In this document: piece by piece, positions 53,632 to 60,775 of the stretch
Layout of the letters: each line of letters starts with the position of its first letter
Numbering within the stretch: the stretch's first letter is position 1
Source: Wenjunlia tyrosinilytica
Lineage (GTDB): Bacteria > Actinomycetota > Actinomycetes > Streptomycetales > Streptomycetaceae
Assembly: GCF_014646055.1 (NCBI RefSeq)
Contig: NZ_BMMS01000002.1
Coordinates: forward strand, 141,729 to 205,728
Reading direction: 5' to 3'
DNA length: 64,000 nt
Notes under the pieces: generated by a model
What the model was told of the DNA's origin: nothing
The model's database searches: none
The model's input: the letters and a program-made list of their open reading frames with translations, nothing else
Program-made: the position numbers and the translations under genes

Positions 53632-53727
53632 GCGGATGCCCTTCGGTCGTCGTGCGGAGAACTGACGCGGGTATGGCGGCGGCACGGTGCTCCCGGCCGC
53701 GGCACATCCCACGACCGGAGACGGAAG

Positions 53728-53746
53728 TCGGGCCAGCCTAACTCTC
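53728..53746. promoter_or_regulatory. Weak iron box before the siderophore-type operon
   Basis: The minus strand reads GAGAGTTAGGCTGGCCCGA, matching the DmdR/IdeR-type consensus at about 11 of 19 positions, including the core GTTAGGCT. It lies about 100 bp upstream of the small ORF. Confidence 0.4.
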
Positions 53747-53916
53747 CGTCACCTCCGGTCCACCCGCCGCCGATGACAACGACTCACGACGTGGCTGGTA
53801 GTGCCGTACGGGCCGCGGCCGTTGGGGCGAGGCCGCGGCCGACCGCCCCGCGTCGGCGGCACTGCCGTTCGCGTCGTCCGCCGGCAGGCGGTGGGGGCTG
53901 CTCGAGGACGAGCGTC

Positions 53917-53938
53917 GACGTGCCCCGCGGGGCACGTC
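53917..53938. other. Perfect 22-bp palindrome
   Basis: GACGTGCCCCG and its exact complement abut with no loop. It is between two minus-strand genes, close to a hairpin terminator; it may be part of the terminator region or a protein-binding site. Confidence 0.5.
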
Positions 53939-53960
53939 CTTCGCGGGCCGCACGGCCCGG

Positions 53961-53998
53961 GCGGGCCGGACCGTGCCGCCCGGCCCGGTCCGGCCCGC
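53961..53998 (-). terminator. Hairpin after the ferric reductase gene
   Basis: Perfect 12-bp arms (53961-53972 and 53987-53998) with a 14-nt loop, just past the stop at 54005. Confidence 0.75.
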
Positions 53999-54004
53999 GC
54001 GCCT

Positions 54005-54799
54005 TCAGGGGGTTCGGGGGCACGTGGTGCAGAGGTCGGACGGCCGGATGGTGTAGTACAGGCAGCATCCGATGCGGGTGCGGGTCGACTCTGCGCAACC
54101 GTGTGTCGGCGGACGGAATCCGGCGCCGCCCACGTAGGGGGCCGTGGAGCCGGGCAGGAGGGCCTGGGCCTGCTGGGCGGCGGCCTCCGGGTCGCCGAGG
54201 AGGCGGCCCAGGTGCCACAGGCCCTCGGTGAGTTCGTCGCTCGCCATGCCCCACAGGGCGCGCGGGCCGCGGCGCAGCAGTGGGCGGAAGGCCTCCAGCA
54301 GGGGCGCCAGGTGGTCGGCCACGGCCGCGCGCAGCTCGGCCCGAAGCGCCTCCTCGTCGGGGACGGTCCGCACACCGGCAAGCCCCTCGGCCGGGTCGCC
54401 GGGCAGGCAGGTCAGCGAGTCGGGGCGTACGGTCAGCGCGCGGTCCGTCCACTGGTAGCCGACCCCTTCGGGCGTCACGCGCGGCACCCTGCGGTCGAGG
54501 TACCAGGGTCCGCTCATCGCCAGGCAGGCGGTGAACGCGTACCGGTGCAGCACCCATGTGGCGGCGACATCCCGCCGGGGGGCGACCGCGTACGCGTCGC
54601 GGATCCTCCGCTCCTCCTCGGCGACCGCCCGGTCGAGCACGGCGGGGTCCCGCGCGAGTTGGCGGCCGGTCACCCATGTCTCGCCCACCGGTGGCGCGCC
54701 CACGCGGATGTCCAGCAGCTCGGAGATCTCGCCGAGGCGCCGGTAGGAGTCGGCGAGCGGCGTGGAGGAGATCGCTTTGGTGCCGGGGGCGAAGATCAT
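54005..54799 (-). CDS. FhuF-type ferric siderophore reductase
   Basis: A 264-residue protein whose last 30 residues carry the FhuF [2Fe-2S] cysteine motif, seen as RIGCCLYYTIRPSDLCTTC (Cys-Cys-x10-Cys-x2-Cys). FhuF proteins reduce ferric siderophores in the cytoplasm to release iron. The rest (about residues 30-230) is the IucA/FhuF-like helical region, with a WVLHRYAFTACLAMSGPWYL segment before the C-terminal cluster. A strong iron box lies just upstream at 54833-54851. Neighbouring decarboxylase and N-hydroxylase genes fit iron uptake. The ATG at 54799 has only a weak ribosome site. Confidence 0.87.
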   Translation of the reverse strand: MIFAPGTKAISSTPLADSYRRLGEISELLDIRVGAPPVGETWVTGRQLARDPAVLDRAVAEEERRIRDAYAVAPRRDVAATWVLHRYAFTACLAMSGPWYLDRRVPRVTPEGVGYQWTDRALTVRPDSLTCLPGDPAEGLAGVRTVPDEEALRAELRAAVADHLAPLLEAFRPLLRRGPRALWGMASDELTEGLWHLGRLLGDPEAAAQQAQALLPGSTAPYVGGAGFRPPTHGCAESTRTRIGCCLYYTIRPSDLCTTCPRTP

Positions 54800-54832
54800 G
54801 GACCGTCCCGAGGAGGCCGAAGGCAGGCTTCA

Positions 54833-54851
54833 TTAGGTGAGCCTTACCTTA
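54833..54851. promoter_or_regulatory. Strong iron box (DmdR/IdeR-type)
   Basis: TTAGGTGAGCCTTACCTTA matches the 19-bp palindromic iron-box consensus TTAGGTTAGGCTNACCTAA at most positions. It lies 34 bp before the FhuF-type gene start, where a DtxR-family repressor would block transcription when iron is plentiful. Confidence 0.8.
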
Positions 54852-54890
54852 TATGCCCTCCTCGAGAACGGCCGTACCGGCCCTCGCGCG

Positions 54891-57368
54891 TCAGACCGCG
54901 GCGTGTCGTGCCCGAAGGGCTCTTCGCAGGTCGTCCAGCTGATCCTCGAGCCTTCGGCGCAGCGAGGGCGGTACCTCGTTGTCCTTCAGATGGGCCTCCC
55001 CCGCGCGGAGCAGGTCCGGCTCGACGGCGTGCTCGGGGAACCCGAACCGCCCCAGCACCCTGCCCACCGCCTGCCCGCGCCGCTCGGTGGCGGCCAGCGC
55101 CTCGTCGAAGTAGAGCGGCACCCACGCGGCGAGCAGCTCCCTCTGCTCGGGCTGCCAGAACCCTTCGGCGGTGGCGGTGAGCAGGTAGTTGGACAGCTCG
55201 TCCTCGCGGAACAGCGCCCGCCAGGCGGCGGCCTTGGCGTCGCGGTCGGGCAGGGCCGCCCGGCAGCGGGCCGCGCCCTCGTGCCCGGTCGCGCTGGGGT
55301 CGCGTTCCAGCTCCGCGGCGACACGGTCCTCGCCGGCCTCCCCCAGGACGCACAGCCGCAGCAGCACCTTCCACCGCAGCGCCGGGTCCAGCAGCGGGCC
55401 GCCGGGCACCGAATCGGCCTCCAGCCAGTCGGCCAGCTCGGCCACCGCCCTCGGCCCCTGGGCGCAGGCGATCATTCCCCGTACGGCGGTCAGCCGCAGC
55501 CCCTCGTCCGAGCCGTCCTCCGTCCGGCGCAGGATCCGGCGGCACACCCCGGTCAGCTCGGCGAGCGCGTCGGCGCGCCGCTCGGGCGGCAGGTAGCGGT
55601 CGGCGACCTGGTGACGGGAGAACTCCAGCACCGTCTCGACGATCGCCACCACGGGCTCGTTCGGAAGGTGCCGGACGACGAGCTCGATGAAGGCGCTCGC
55701 GGGCAGCTCCGCGTCACGGACCATGTCCCGCGCGGCGGTCCACAGCACGGCCCTGGACAGCGGGGCCTCGACGGTGCCGAGCGACTCGGTGACGGCGTGC
55801 CACGACCCTTCGTCGAAGCGGACCTTGGCGTAGGTGAGGTCGCCGTCGTTGAGCAGGAGCAGGTCGGGGCGGGGTTCGGGGGCGATGAGGGTGCCCTTGT
55901 GGCCCTGCTCGACGTCGAGCGGCACCACTTCGCGCAGCGCGAGGCCGCCGTCCCCGTCGCGGTCGTAGAGGCCGGCGCGGATGCGGTGCGGGCGCCGCAC
56001 GTCTGCGCTCTCGGCCTCGGGGCGCAGCGTGTCCACGCCGGTGGTGCGCAGCCAGCTCTCGGCCCAGCCGTGCACATCGCGTCCGCTGGCGGAGGCGAGC
56101 GCGTCGAGGAAGTCGGCGAGGGTGGCGTTGCCGTAGCGGTGGCGGGAGAAGTGCTCATTGATCCCGGCGAGGAAGGCGTCGCGGCCGAGCCAGGCGACGA
56201 GCTGCCGCACGGCGGAGGCGCCCTTGGCGTAGGAGATCCCGTCGAAGTTCAGCAGTGCCTCGGCGGTGTCGTCGACGCGCTCGGGAGCCACCGGGTGGGT
56301 GTTGGCGCGCTGGTCGGCGTCGTAGCCCCAGGACTTGCGGCGCACGCCGAACGCGGTCCAGGTCTGCTCGAATCGCGTGGCCTCGCTGATGATCTGCTGG
56401 CCCATGTACTCGGCGAAGGACTCGTTCAGCCACAGGTCGTCCCACCAGCGCATGGTGACCAGGTCGCCGAACCACATGTGCGCCATCTCGTGCGCGATGA
56501 CGATGGCCCGCTCCTCGCGCTGGGTGTCGGTGACGGCCGAGCGGAAGACGAACTCGTCGCGGAAGGTCACACAGCCCGGGTTCTCCATGGCGCCCCAGTT
56601 GAACTCGGGGACGAACGCCTGGTCGTAGGAGCCGAACGGGTACCGCTCGTCGAATATCTCGTGGTAGCGGTCGAAGCACCGGCGGGTGATCCGGAGTATC
56701 TCCTCGGCGTCGTCCTCGAGGTGGCGGGCGAGGGAGCGGCGGCAGTAAAGGCCGAGCGGGATGCCGTCGTGCTCCGAGCGCACCGCGTGGTACGGACCGG
56801 CGACCACCGCGGCCAGGTAGGTGGAGATGGGCGGGGTGGCGGTGAACTCCCAGCGGCCCGGCCGCACCTGCTCGCCGACGCCGTTGCTGAGCACCGTCCA
56901 GTCCTCGGGAGCCGTCACCGCGACCTCGAACACGGCCTTGAGGTCGGGCTGGTCGAACGCCGCGAAGACCCGCTGCGCCTCGTCGAGGGCGCACGCGCTG
57001 TAGAGGTAGGTCTCGCCGTCGACGGGGTCGGTGAAGCGGTGCATGCCCTCGCCGGTGTGCGAGTAGCGCATCTCGGCCTCGACGACGAGTTCGTTGTCCG
57101 CGGCGAGGTCGTCGAGCGGCAGCCGGTTTTCGGCAAGGGCTGCCGGGTCGAGCTCGCGCCCGTTGAGGACGGCCCGGCGCAGCGCCTCGGGCTTGATCTC
57201 GATGAATGTCGAGCCGCCCGGTTCCGCGCACCCGAAGCGGACCCTGGTGGCGCACCCGAAGACCTCGCCCCCTCGGGTCAGATCCACGTCGATCGAGTAG
57301 GAGCGGACGTCAAGGAGGCGAGCGCGGGTCTGCGCCTCGGCGCGCGTGAGTGCAGGCATGGGGCTCAT
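54891..57368 (-). CDS. pepN: Aminopeptidase N
   Basis: An 825-residue cytoplasmic M1 zinc aminopeptidase that removes N-terminal residues from peptides. The substrate motif GAMEN (in FNWGAMENPGC), the zinc site HEMAHMWFGDLVT with the third ligand in NESFAEYM, and the later Tyr (SYAKGASAVRQL) are intact. An ERAP1-like helical C-terminal domain fills about residues 480-825. The ATG at 57368 has GATGAGG at a proper distance; ATG 57359 is an alternative. It is divergent from a MarR gene. Confidence 0.96.
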   Translation of the reverse strand: MSPMPALTRAEAQTRARLLDVRSYSIDVDLTRGGEVFGCATRVRFGCAEPGGSTFIEIKPEALRRAVLNGRELDPAALAENRLPLDDLAADNELVVEAEMRYSHTGEGMHRFTDPVDGETYLYSACALDEAQRVFAAFDQPDLKAVFEVAVTAPEDWTVLSNGVGEQVRPGRWEFTATPPISTYLAAVVAGPYHAVRSEHDGIPLGLYCRRSLARHLEDDAEEILRITRRCFDRYHEIFDERYPFGSYDQAFVPEFNWGAMENPGCVTFRDEFVFRSAVTDTQREERAIVIAHEMAHMWFGDLVTMRWWDDLWLNESFAEYMGQQIISEATRFEQTWTAFGVRRKSWGYDADQRANTHPVAPERVDDTAEALLNFDGISYAKGASAVRQLVAWLGRDAFLAGINEHFSRHRYGNATLADFLDALASASGRDVHGWAESWLRTTGVDTLRPEAESADVRRPHRIRAGLYDRDGDGGLALREVVPLDVEQGHKGTLIAPEPRPDLLLLNDGDLTYAKVRFDEGSWHAVTESLGTVEAPLSRAVLWTAARDMVRDAELPASAFIELVVRHLPNEPVVAIVETVLEFSRHQVADRYLPPERRADALAELTGVCRRILRRTEDGSDEGLRLTAVRGMIACAQGPRAVAELADWLEADSVPGGPLLDPALRWKVLLRLCVLGEAGEDRVAAELERDPSATGHEGAARCRAALPDRDAKAAAWRALFREDELSNYLLTATAEGFWQPEQRELLAAWVPLYFDEALAATERRGQAVGRVLGRFGFPEHAVEPDLLRAGEAHLKDNEVPPSLRRRLEDQLDDLRRALRARHAAV

Positions 57369-57444
57369 GCTGCCTCATCACGCGCCGCCCCATACAGCTC
57401 ATGGATCACCTGGTCGGAGCCGTGAAGGCTGCCTGGGCGGACCC

Positions 57445-57474
57445 TTGCGAAAGGAAAGTACGATTCCGTATATT
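57445..57474 (+). promoter_or_regulatory. Promoter of the MarR gene (leaderless)
   Basis: TTGCGA (57445-57450), 18 bp, TATATT (57469-57474), with the GTG start only eight bases further. The transcript is probably leaderless. Confidence 0.6.
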
Positions 57475-57484
57475 CCGAAATCGT
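57460..57484. promoter_or_regulatory. Candidate autoregulatory operator
   Basis: ACGATT and AATCGT form 6-bp arms around an AT-rich centre. The palindrome covers the -10 box and the first bases of the GTG start, so binding would block initiation. Confidence 0.5.
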
Positions 57485-58019
57485 GAATACCGAATCCGTA
57501 CCGACCGGCGTACCCGGGACCCCCGCCGAGTCGCCGCTGCTGTCGCTCCAGCGGGCGACGCACGCCACGCTGCAGGTGCTCGCCGCCGAGCTCGCGGACC
57601 TCGACCTGACCGCCTCGGAGAGCAACGCCCTGGCGAATCTCGCCGACGGCCGGGGCCGCACCGTCTCCGAGCTCGGCGCGGCGGTCGGCACCCGCCCCAC
57701 CACGCTGACCGGCGTCCTCGACCGGCTGGAGCGGCGGGGGCACATCACCCGCGGCGCCCGCGCCGGGGACCGCAGGGCCGTGCTGATCGAACTGACGCCT
57801 TCCGGACGCGAGACCGCGGCCGCGATCCGGCGGACGGTGGCGGAGCTGGAAGAGCGGGCGCTGGGCGGGCTGCCCGAGGAGGCGGTGGCCGGCTTCCTCA
57901 CCGTGCTGCGGGCGCTGACGGGAGTTTCGGCGCGACCCGCGCGACCCGCGCGACCCGCGCGACCGGCGGGGACGAGGGGGGCGACGGGGGCGACGGGGGC
58001 GACGGGGGCGACGGGATGA
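57483..58019 (+). CDS. MarR family transcriptional regulator
   Basis: A 178-residue MarR regulator with a winged helix: recognition helix around GTRPTTLTGVLDRLERRGHITRG, wing RAGDRRAVLIELTPSG, and the dimerisation helix EERALGGLPEEAVAGFLTVLRAL. It begins at GTG 57483. The last 30 residues (repeats of Ala-Arg-Pro and then Gly-Ala-Thr) come from 9-bp tandem DNA repeats and look added. The stop overlaps the next gene by ATGA. A palindrome over its own promoter suggests self-repression. Confidence 0.9.
   Translation: MNTESVPTGVPGTPAESPLLSLQRATHATLQVLAAELADLDLTASESNALANLADGRGRTVSELGAAVGTRPTTLTGVLDRLERRGHITRGARAGDRRAVLIELTPSGRETAAAIRRTVAELEERALGGLPEEAVAGFLTVLRALTGVSARPARPARPARPAGTRGATGATGATGATG
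57931..58015 (+). repeat. 9-bp tandem repeats at the MarR 3' end
   Basis: About three and a half GCGACCCGC units followed by four GCGACGGGG units encode the last residues of the MarR protein and end at the start codon of the next gene. Confidence 0.85.
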
Positions 58020-58636
58020 GCTTCGACGAGCTGCTGGAGCGGGCCACGCAGGGCAGTGGGCGATTCGGCCACCGCGAGCATGTCCATCTGACCTGGCTGG
58101 CCGTGCGGCGGCATGGCACCCTCGCCGCGATCGAGGTGGTCGCCGACGGCATCCGGCGCACCGCCCGCTACGCCGGGGCGCCCCAGAAGTACCACGCGAC
58201 CATGAGCCGCGCCTGGGTGGAGCTGGTGGGTCACCACGCCGAGGCGGACGCGGCCAACGGCACGGCGGAGGACGGCACGGCGGAGGACAGCAGCGAGACG
58301 GACCCGGGCGGGCCCGCGGACCGGGACGGGGACAGAGGCCGGGACGGGGACAGGGGCCGGAACCGGGACGAGGGCGGCGGCGGAGACGGGGGCGAGGACC
58401 GGAACCGGGACGAGGGCGGCGGCGGAGACGGGGGCGGGGACCGGGGCGGGGGCGAGGCAGACGGCGACACCTTCGACGCCTTCGCCGAACGCCATCCCGC
58501 CCTGCTCGACAAGCGCCTGCTCAGCCGCTTCTACCACTCGTCGACGCTGGCCCTCCCCCGGGCCAGGACCGGCTGGGTCACTCCGGACCGGGCTCCGTTC
58601 CCGTGGGCGGACCGGCGTCCGCCAGCTCCGCGATGA
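58016..58636 (+). CDS. Conserved hypothetical protein with Asp/Gly/Arg insertion
   Basis: A 206-residue protein with two conserved blocks: FGHREHVHLTWLAVRRHG...ADGIRRTARYAGAPQKYHATMSRAWVELVGHH (about residues 17-74) and FDAFAERHPALLDKRLLSRFYHSSTLALPRARTGWVTPDRAPFP (about 156-199). These pair in hypothetical proteins of many bacteria, normally with a short gap. Here an insertion of about 75 residues of Asp/Gly/Arg/Asn repeats separates them. The blocks have conserved His and Tyr, suggesting a helical enzyme or binding fold, but I know no function. It overlaps the MarR stop (ATGA) and its last 59 bp overlap the convergent DUF4326 gene. Confidence 0.65.
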   Translation: MSFDELLERATQGSGRFGHREHVHLTWLAVRRHGTLAAIEVVADGIRRTARYAGAPQKYHATMSRAWVELVGHHAEADAANGTAEDGTAEDSSETDPGGPADRDGDRGRDGDRGRNRDEGGGGDGGEDRNRDEGGGGDGGGDRGGGEADGDTFDAFAERHPALLDKRLLSRFYHSSTLALPRARTGWVTPDRAPFPWADRRPPAPR

Positions 58637-58937
58637 CCTGGGCATGGCACGGCAGCGGCAGGCACCAGCACCCCAGCCTGCGGCCACGCAGCCCCGGAAG
58701 GAGCTCGAGCAGCTCCGGCCGGGCGAGCAGCCAGTCCCGGTACTTCTCGACGATCTCCTCGCGGCTTCCGTCGGGGCCGGGGCGGAAGGGGTTGGCGAGC
58801 GGGGAGCCCTCCAGGTGCCAGCCGCCGCGGTGCATCGGACGCCCGACGTAGACGACGTCGTCGTAGTCGGGGTCGTCCCGGTGCCCCTTGAGATTGACGA
58901 CCGTTGTGGGCCGCTCGGGCGGCGCCGGTTCGTTCAT
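58578..58937 (-). CDS. DUF4326 domain protein
   Basis: A 119-residue DUF4326 protein; function unknown. The family hallmark is VVYVGRPMHRGGWHLEGSPLANPF near residue 30 and RGRRLGCWCLPLPCHAQVI (Cys-x-Cys...Cys-His) near the C-terminus, which could bind a metal. Many members are phage- or plasmid-borne, but no phage genes are near. The ATG at 58937 has AGGAGG. Its 3' end overlaps the convergent hypothetical gene by 59 bp. Confidence 0.88.
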   Translation of the reverse strand: MNEPAPPERPTTVVNLKGHRDDPDYDDVVYVGRPMHRGGWHLEGSPLANPFRPGPDGSREEIVEKYRDWLLARPELLELLPGLRGRRLGCWCLPLPCHAQVIAELADAGPPTGTEPGPE

Positions 58938-58982
58938 GTCCTCGCTCCTCCTGGTGAGTGCGGCTTGCGGCGGGAAGCCCCG

Positions 58983-59002
58983 CCCGGTCCGGCCGGACCG
59001 GG
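58983..59002 (-). terminator. 20-bp palindromic hairpin
   Basis: CCCGGTCCGG and its complement are adjacent, 18 bp past the stop of the ABM gene (59020), so this is a likely transcript end. Confidence 0.55.
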
Positions 59003-59019
59003 GCAGGGCGTGGCCACCC

Positions 59020-59319
59020 TCAGGGAAGCTTCGCCGCGAGCACGCCGACCGGCCGGATGTCCGGTGCCGAGGCCAGCATGGTCGGCGCCGCCTCCATGAG
59101 GGCCGCCGCGATCCTGCCCTGAAGGTGGCTCGTGCGGCCCTGCTCGTCATCGAAGGTGTCGAAGACCCCGAAGACCGTCTCGCTCTCCCGGAACGCGTAC
59201 CAGGTGACCGTGAACTCCTCCTGGCGGGCGAGCTCCAGCGCGCCCTTCAGCAGGGCCTCGACCGCGGCGGCGTGCTCGGGCTTGGCTTCGATCCGGGCCA
59301 GCAGGCCGAGTTGCGTCAT
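59020..59319 (-). CDS. ABM-fold (antibiotic biosynthesis monooxygenase-like) protein
   Basis: A 99-residue ferredoxin-like-fold protein of the ABM family (YgiN-type). It shows the family pattern GLLARIEAKPEHAAAVEALLK, the FTVTWYAFRESETVFGVFDTF strand pair and the DIRPVGVLAAKL end. Members act as cofactorless quinol monooxygenases or heme-degrading enzymes, or have no known activity. The divergent GlxA-type regulator at 59421 is a plausible controller. Confidence 0.87.
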   Translation of the reverse strand: MTQLGLLARIEAKPEHAAAVEALLKGALELARQEEFTVTWYAFRESETVFGVFDTFDDEQGRTSHLQGRIAAALMEAAPTMLASAPDIRPVGVLAAKLP

Positions 59320-59407
59320 GACGACTCCATGGGTGGTGGTGATCGGAACACCCCGAACCTATGGCCGCGGGCGGCCTCCCCTTAAGTGTCGCAACCGGCG
59401 CGTCAGA

Positions 59408-59413
59408 TACCGT
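59408..59413 (+). promoter_or_regulatory. Possible -10 box of a leaderless transcript
   Basis: TACCGT ends seven bases before the ATG at 59421, and there is no ribosome site, as expected for a leaderless mRNA. Confidence 0.4.
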
Positions 59414-59420
59414 TTCCGCC

Positions 59421-60380
59421 ATGCGCATAGCCGTCCTGGCGCTCGATGGCGTCTTCGACTCCGGTCTCGCCTCCGTCCTCGACGTCCTCAAGGGCGCCAA
59501 TGACATGCGCGGCGAGCTTCCGCAGCCACCGCCCGCCTGGGAGGTCGAGACCGTGGGGTTCCACCGCCGGGTGCGCACGGGCGCCGGCCATGTGGTCCAC
59601 ACCGCCCCGGTCGCGGGCTCCTGCGGGGCGGACCTCCTGCTCGTACCGGCGATCGCCGAGCGCCGTCCGGAGGCACTGGTCGAGGCCGTGTCCGGGTCCG
59701 GCTACGCCTCCGCGCGGCGGCTCATCGCCGACACCCTCGACGGCGGGACGCCGGTGGCCTCCGCCTGCACCGGGACATTCCTGCTGGCCGAGGCGGGAGT
59801 GCTGGACGGACGGCAGGCGACGACGAGTTGGTGGCTCGCGCCGCTCCTGCGGATGCGCTACCCGGCGGTGACCGTGGACGAGACCCGCATGGTGGCCTAC
59901 TGCGACGGGGTGACGACGGCGGGGGCGGCCTTCGGCCATGTCGATCTTGCCCTGGCGCTGATCAGGTCACGCAGCCCTGCCCTGGCGGAGCTGGTGGCGC
60001 GCTACCTGGTCCTGGACGAGCGGCCCTCCCAGGCGGCTTACACCATCCCCAGCGCCCTCGCCCAGCACGACCCCACCGTCTCGGCCTTCGAGCGCTGGGC
60101 GCGCACGCATCTCGACCAGCCGCTGAACGTCGCGGAGGCGGCCCGTGCGCTGGGCCTCAGCGAACGCACCCTCCAGCGGGCGGTCCGCCGGACCCTCGGC
60201 ACCTCCCCCGTGCGCTTCGTCCAGGACCTGCGGGTCGAGCAGGCCTCCCACCTGCTGCGCACCACCGATCTGCCCCTGGACTCCATCGCCCGCAGAGTCG
60301 GCTACGAGAACGCCAACACCCTGCGGATCCTCCTGCGGCAGCGCACGGGGAGCACGGCGGGAGCGCTGCGCAGGGGCTGA
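59421..60380 (+). CDS. GlxA family AraC-type regulator
   Basis: A 319-residue regulator with an N-terminal DJ-1/PfpI domain (about residues 1-180) and a C-terminal AraC helix-turn-helix pair (about 215-315). The nucleophile cysteine elbow of DJ-1 is seen in ASACTGTFLLAEAGVL. The first HTH is LNVAEAARALGLSERTLQRAVRRTLG, the second VEQASHLLRTTDLPLDSIARRVGYENANTLRIL. DJ-1 domains in this group usually sense small molecules or redox. It is divergent from the ABM gene, a likely target. ATG at 59421. Confidence 0.92.
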   Translation: MRIAVLALDGVFDSGLASVLDVLKGANDMRGELPQPPPAWEVETVGFHRRVRTGAGHVVHTAPVAGSCGADLLLVPAIAERRPEALVEAVSGSGYASARRLIADTLDGGTPVASACTGTFLLAEAGVLDGRQATTSWWLAPLLRMRYPAVTVDETRMVAYCDGVTTAGAAFGHVDLALALIRSRSPALAELVARYLVLDERPSQAAYTIPSALAQHDPTVSAFERWARTHLDQPLNVAEAARALGLSERTLQRAVRRTLGTSPVRFVQDLRVEQASHLLRTTDLPLDSIARRVGYENANTLRILLRQRTGSTAGALRRG

Positions 60381-60390
60381 CGCCGCAGGG

Positions 60391-60418
60391 CGGAGCGGCT
60401 CGTACGGAGCGGCTCGTA
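60391..60418. repeat. Tandem 14-bp repeat before the YciI gene
   Basis: CGGAGCGGCTCGTA occurs twice in tandem. The second copy ends at a TATAGC box just before the next start. Confidence 0.7.
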
Positions 60419-60430
60419 TAGCGTGGCGGC

Positions 60431-60718
60431 ATGTTCGTGATCTCGCTCACCTACCGCGTCCCGCTCGACCAGGTCGAACAGCACTTCGCCGACCACATGG
60501 CCTGGGTCGAGCGGCACTACGCCGAGGGCCGCTTCCTCGCCTCCGGCCGCAAGGTGCCCCGCACGGGAGGGGTGATCCTCGCGGTGGGCGCGGACCGGGA
60601 GGAGATCGAGGCGATCGTGGCCGAGGATCCCTTCGTCCTCGCCGCGGTGGCCGACGTCGGCATCACCGAGCTCCAGGTGACCCGCACCTCCCCCGGACTC
60701 GAGGCGCTGAAGGGCTAG
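60431..60718 (+). CDS. YciI-family protein
   Basis: A 95-residue YciI-type protein (ferredoxin-like fold) with the family pattern LTYRVPLDQVEQHFADHMAWVERHYAEGRFLASG and the late EAIVAEDPFVLAAVADV. The catalytic His-Asp pair of chlorohydrolase-like relatives may be represented by H in DHMAW. Many members are enzymes of unknown substrate. A TATAGC box sits eight bases before the ATG, so the transcript may be leaderless. Confidence 0.88.
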   Translation: MFVISLTYRVPLDQVEQHFADHMAWVERHYAEGRFLASGRKVPRTGGVILAVGADREEIEAIVAEDPFVLAAVADVGITELQVTRTSPGLEALKG

Positions 60719-60775
60719 CGCCGCGGGGCCGCTCGGCAGCGCCGCGAGTGCGGGCGGCTCGGAACCGAGGGACCG

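Larger units (their letters stand above)
53632..54004. other. Intergenic region with iron-box-like site, palindrome and terminator
   Basis: About 370 bp without a gene. It holds a weak iron box (53728-53746), a perfect 22-bp palindrome (53917-53938) and the terminator of the ferric reductase gene (53961-53998). Confidence 0.6.

Noticed and set aside
53371-53712. Longer start of the small Cys-containing ORF at 53712
   Set aside because: The extra 27 residues have no support. ATG 53631 is the better start.
58578-58937. DUF4326 gene as a sign of an inserted prophage
   Set aside because: No integrase, structural or replication phage gene is nearby, and flanking genes are ordinary chromosomal types.
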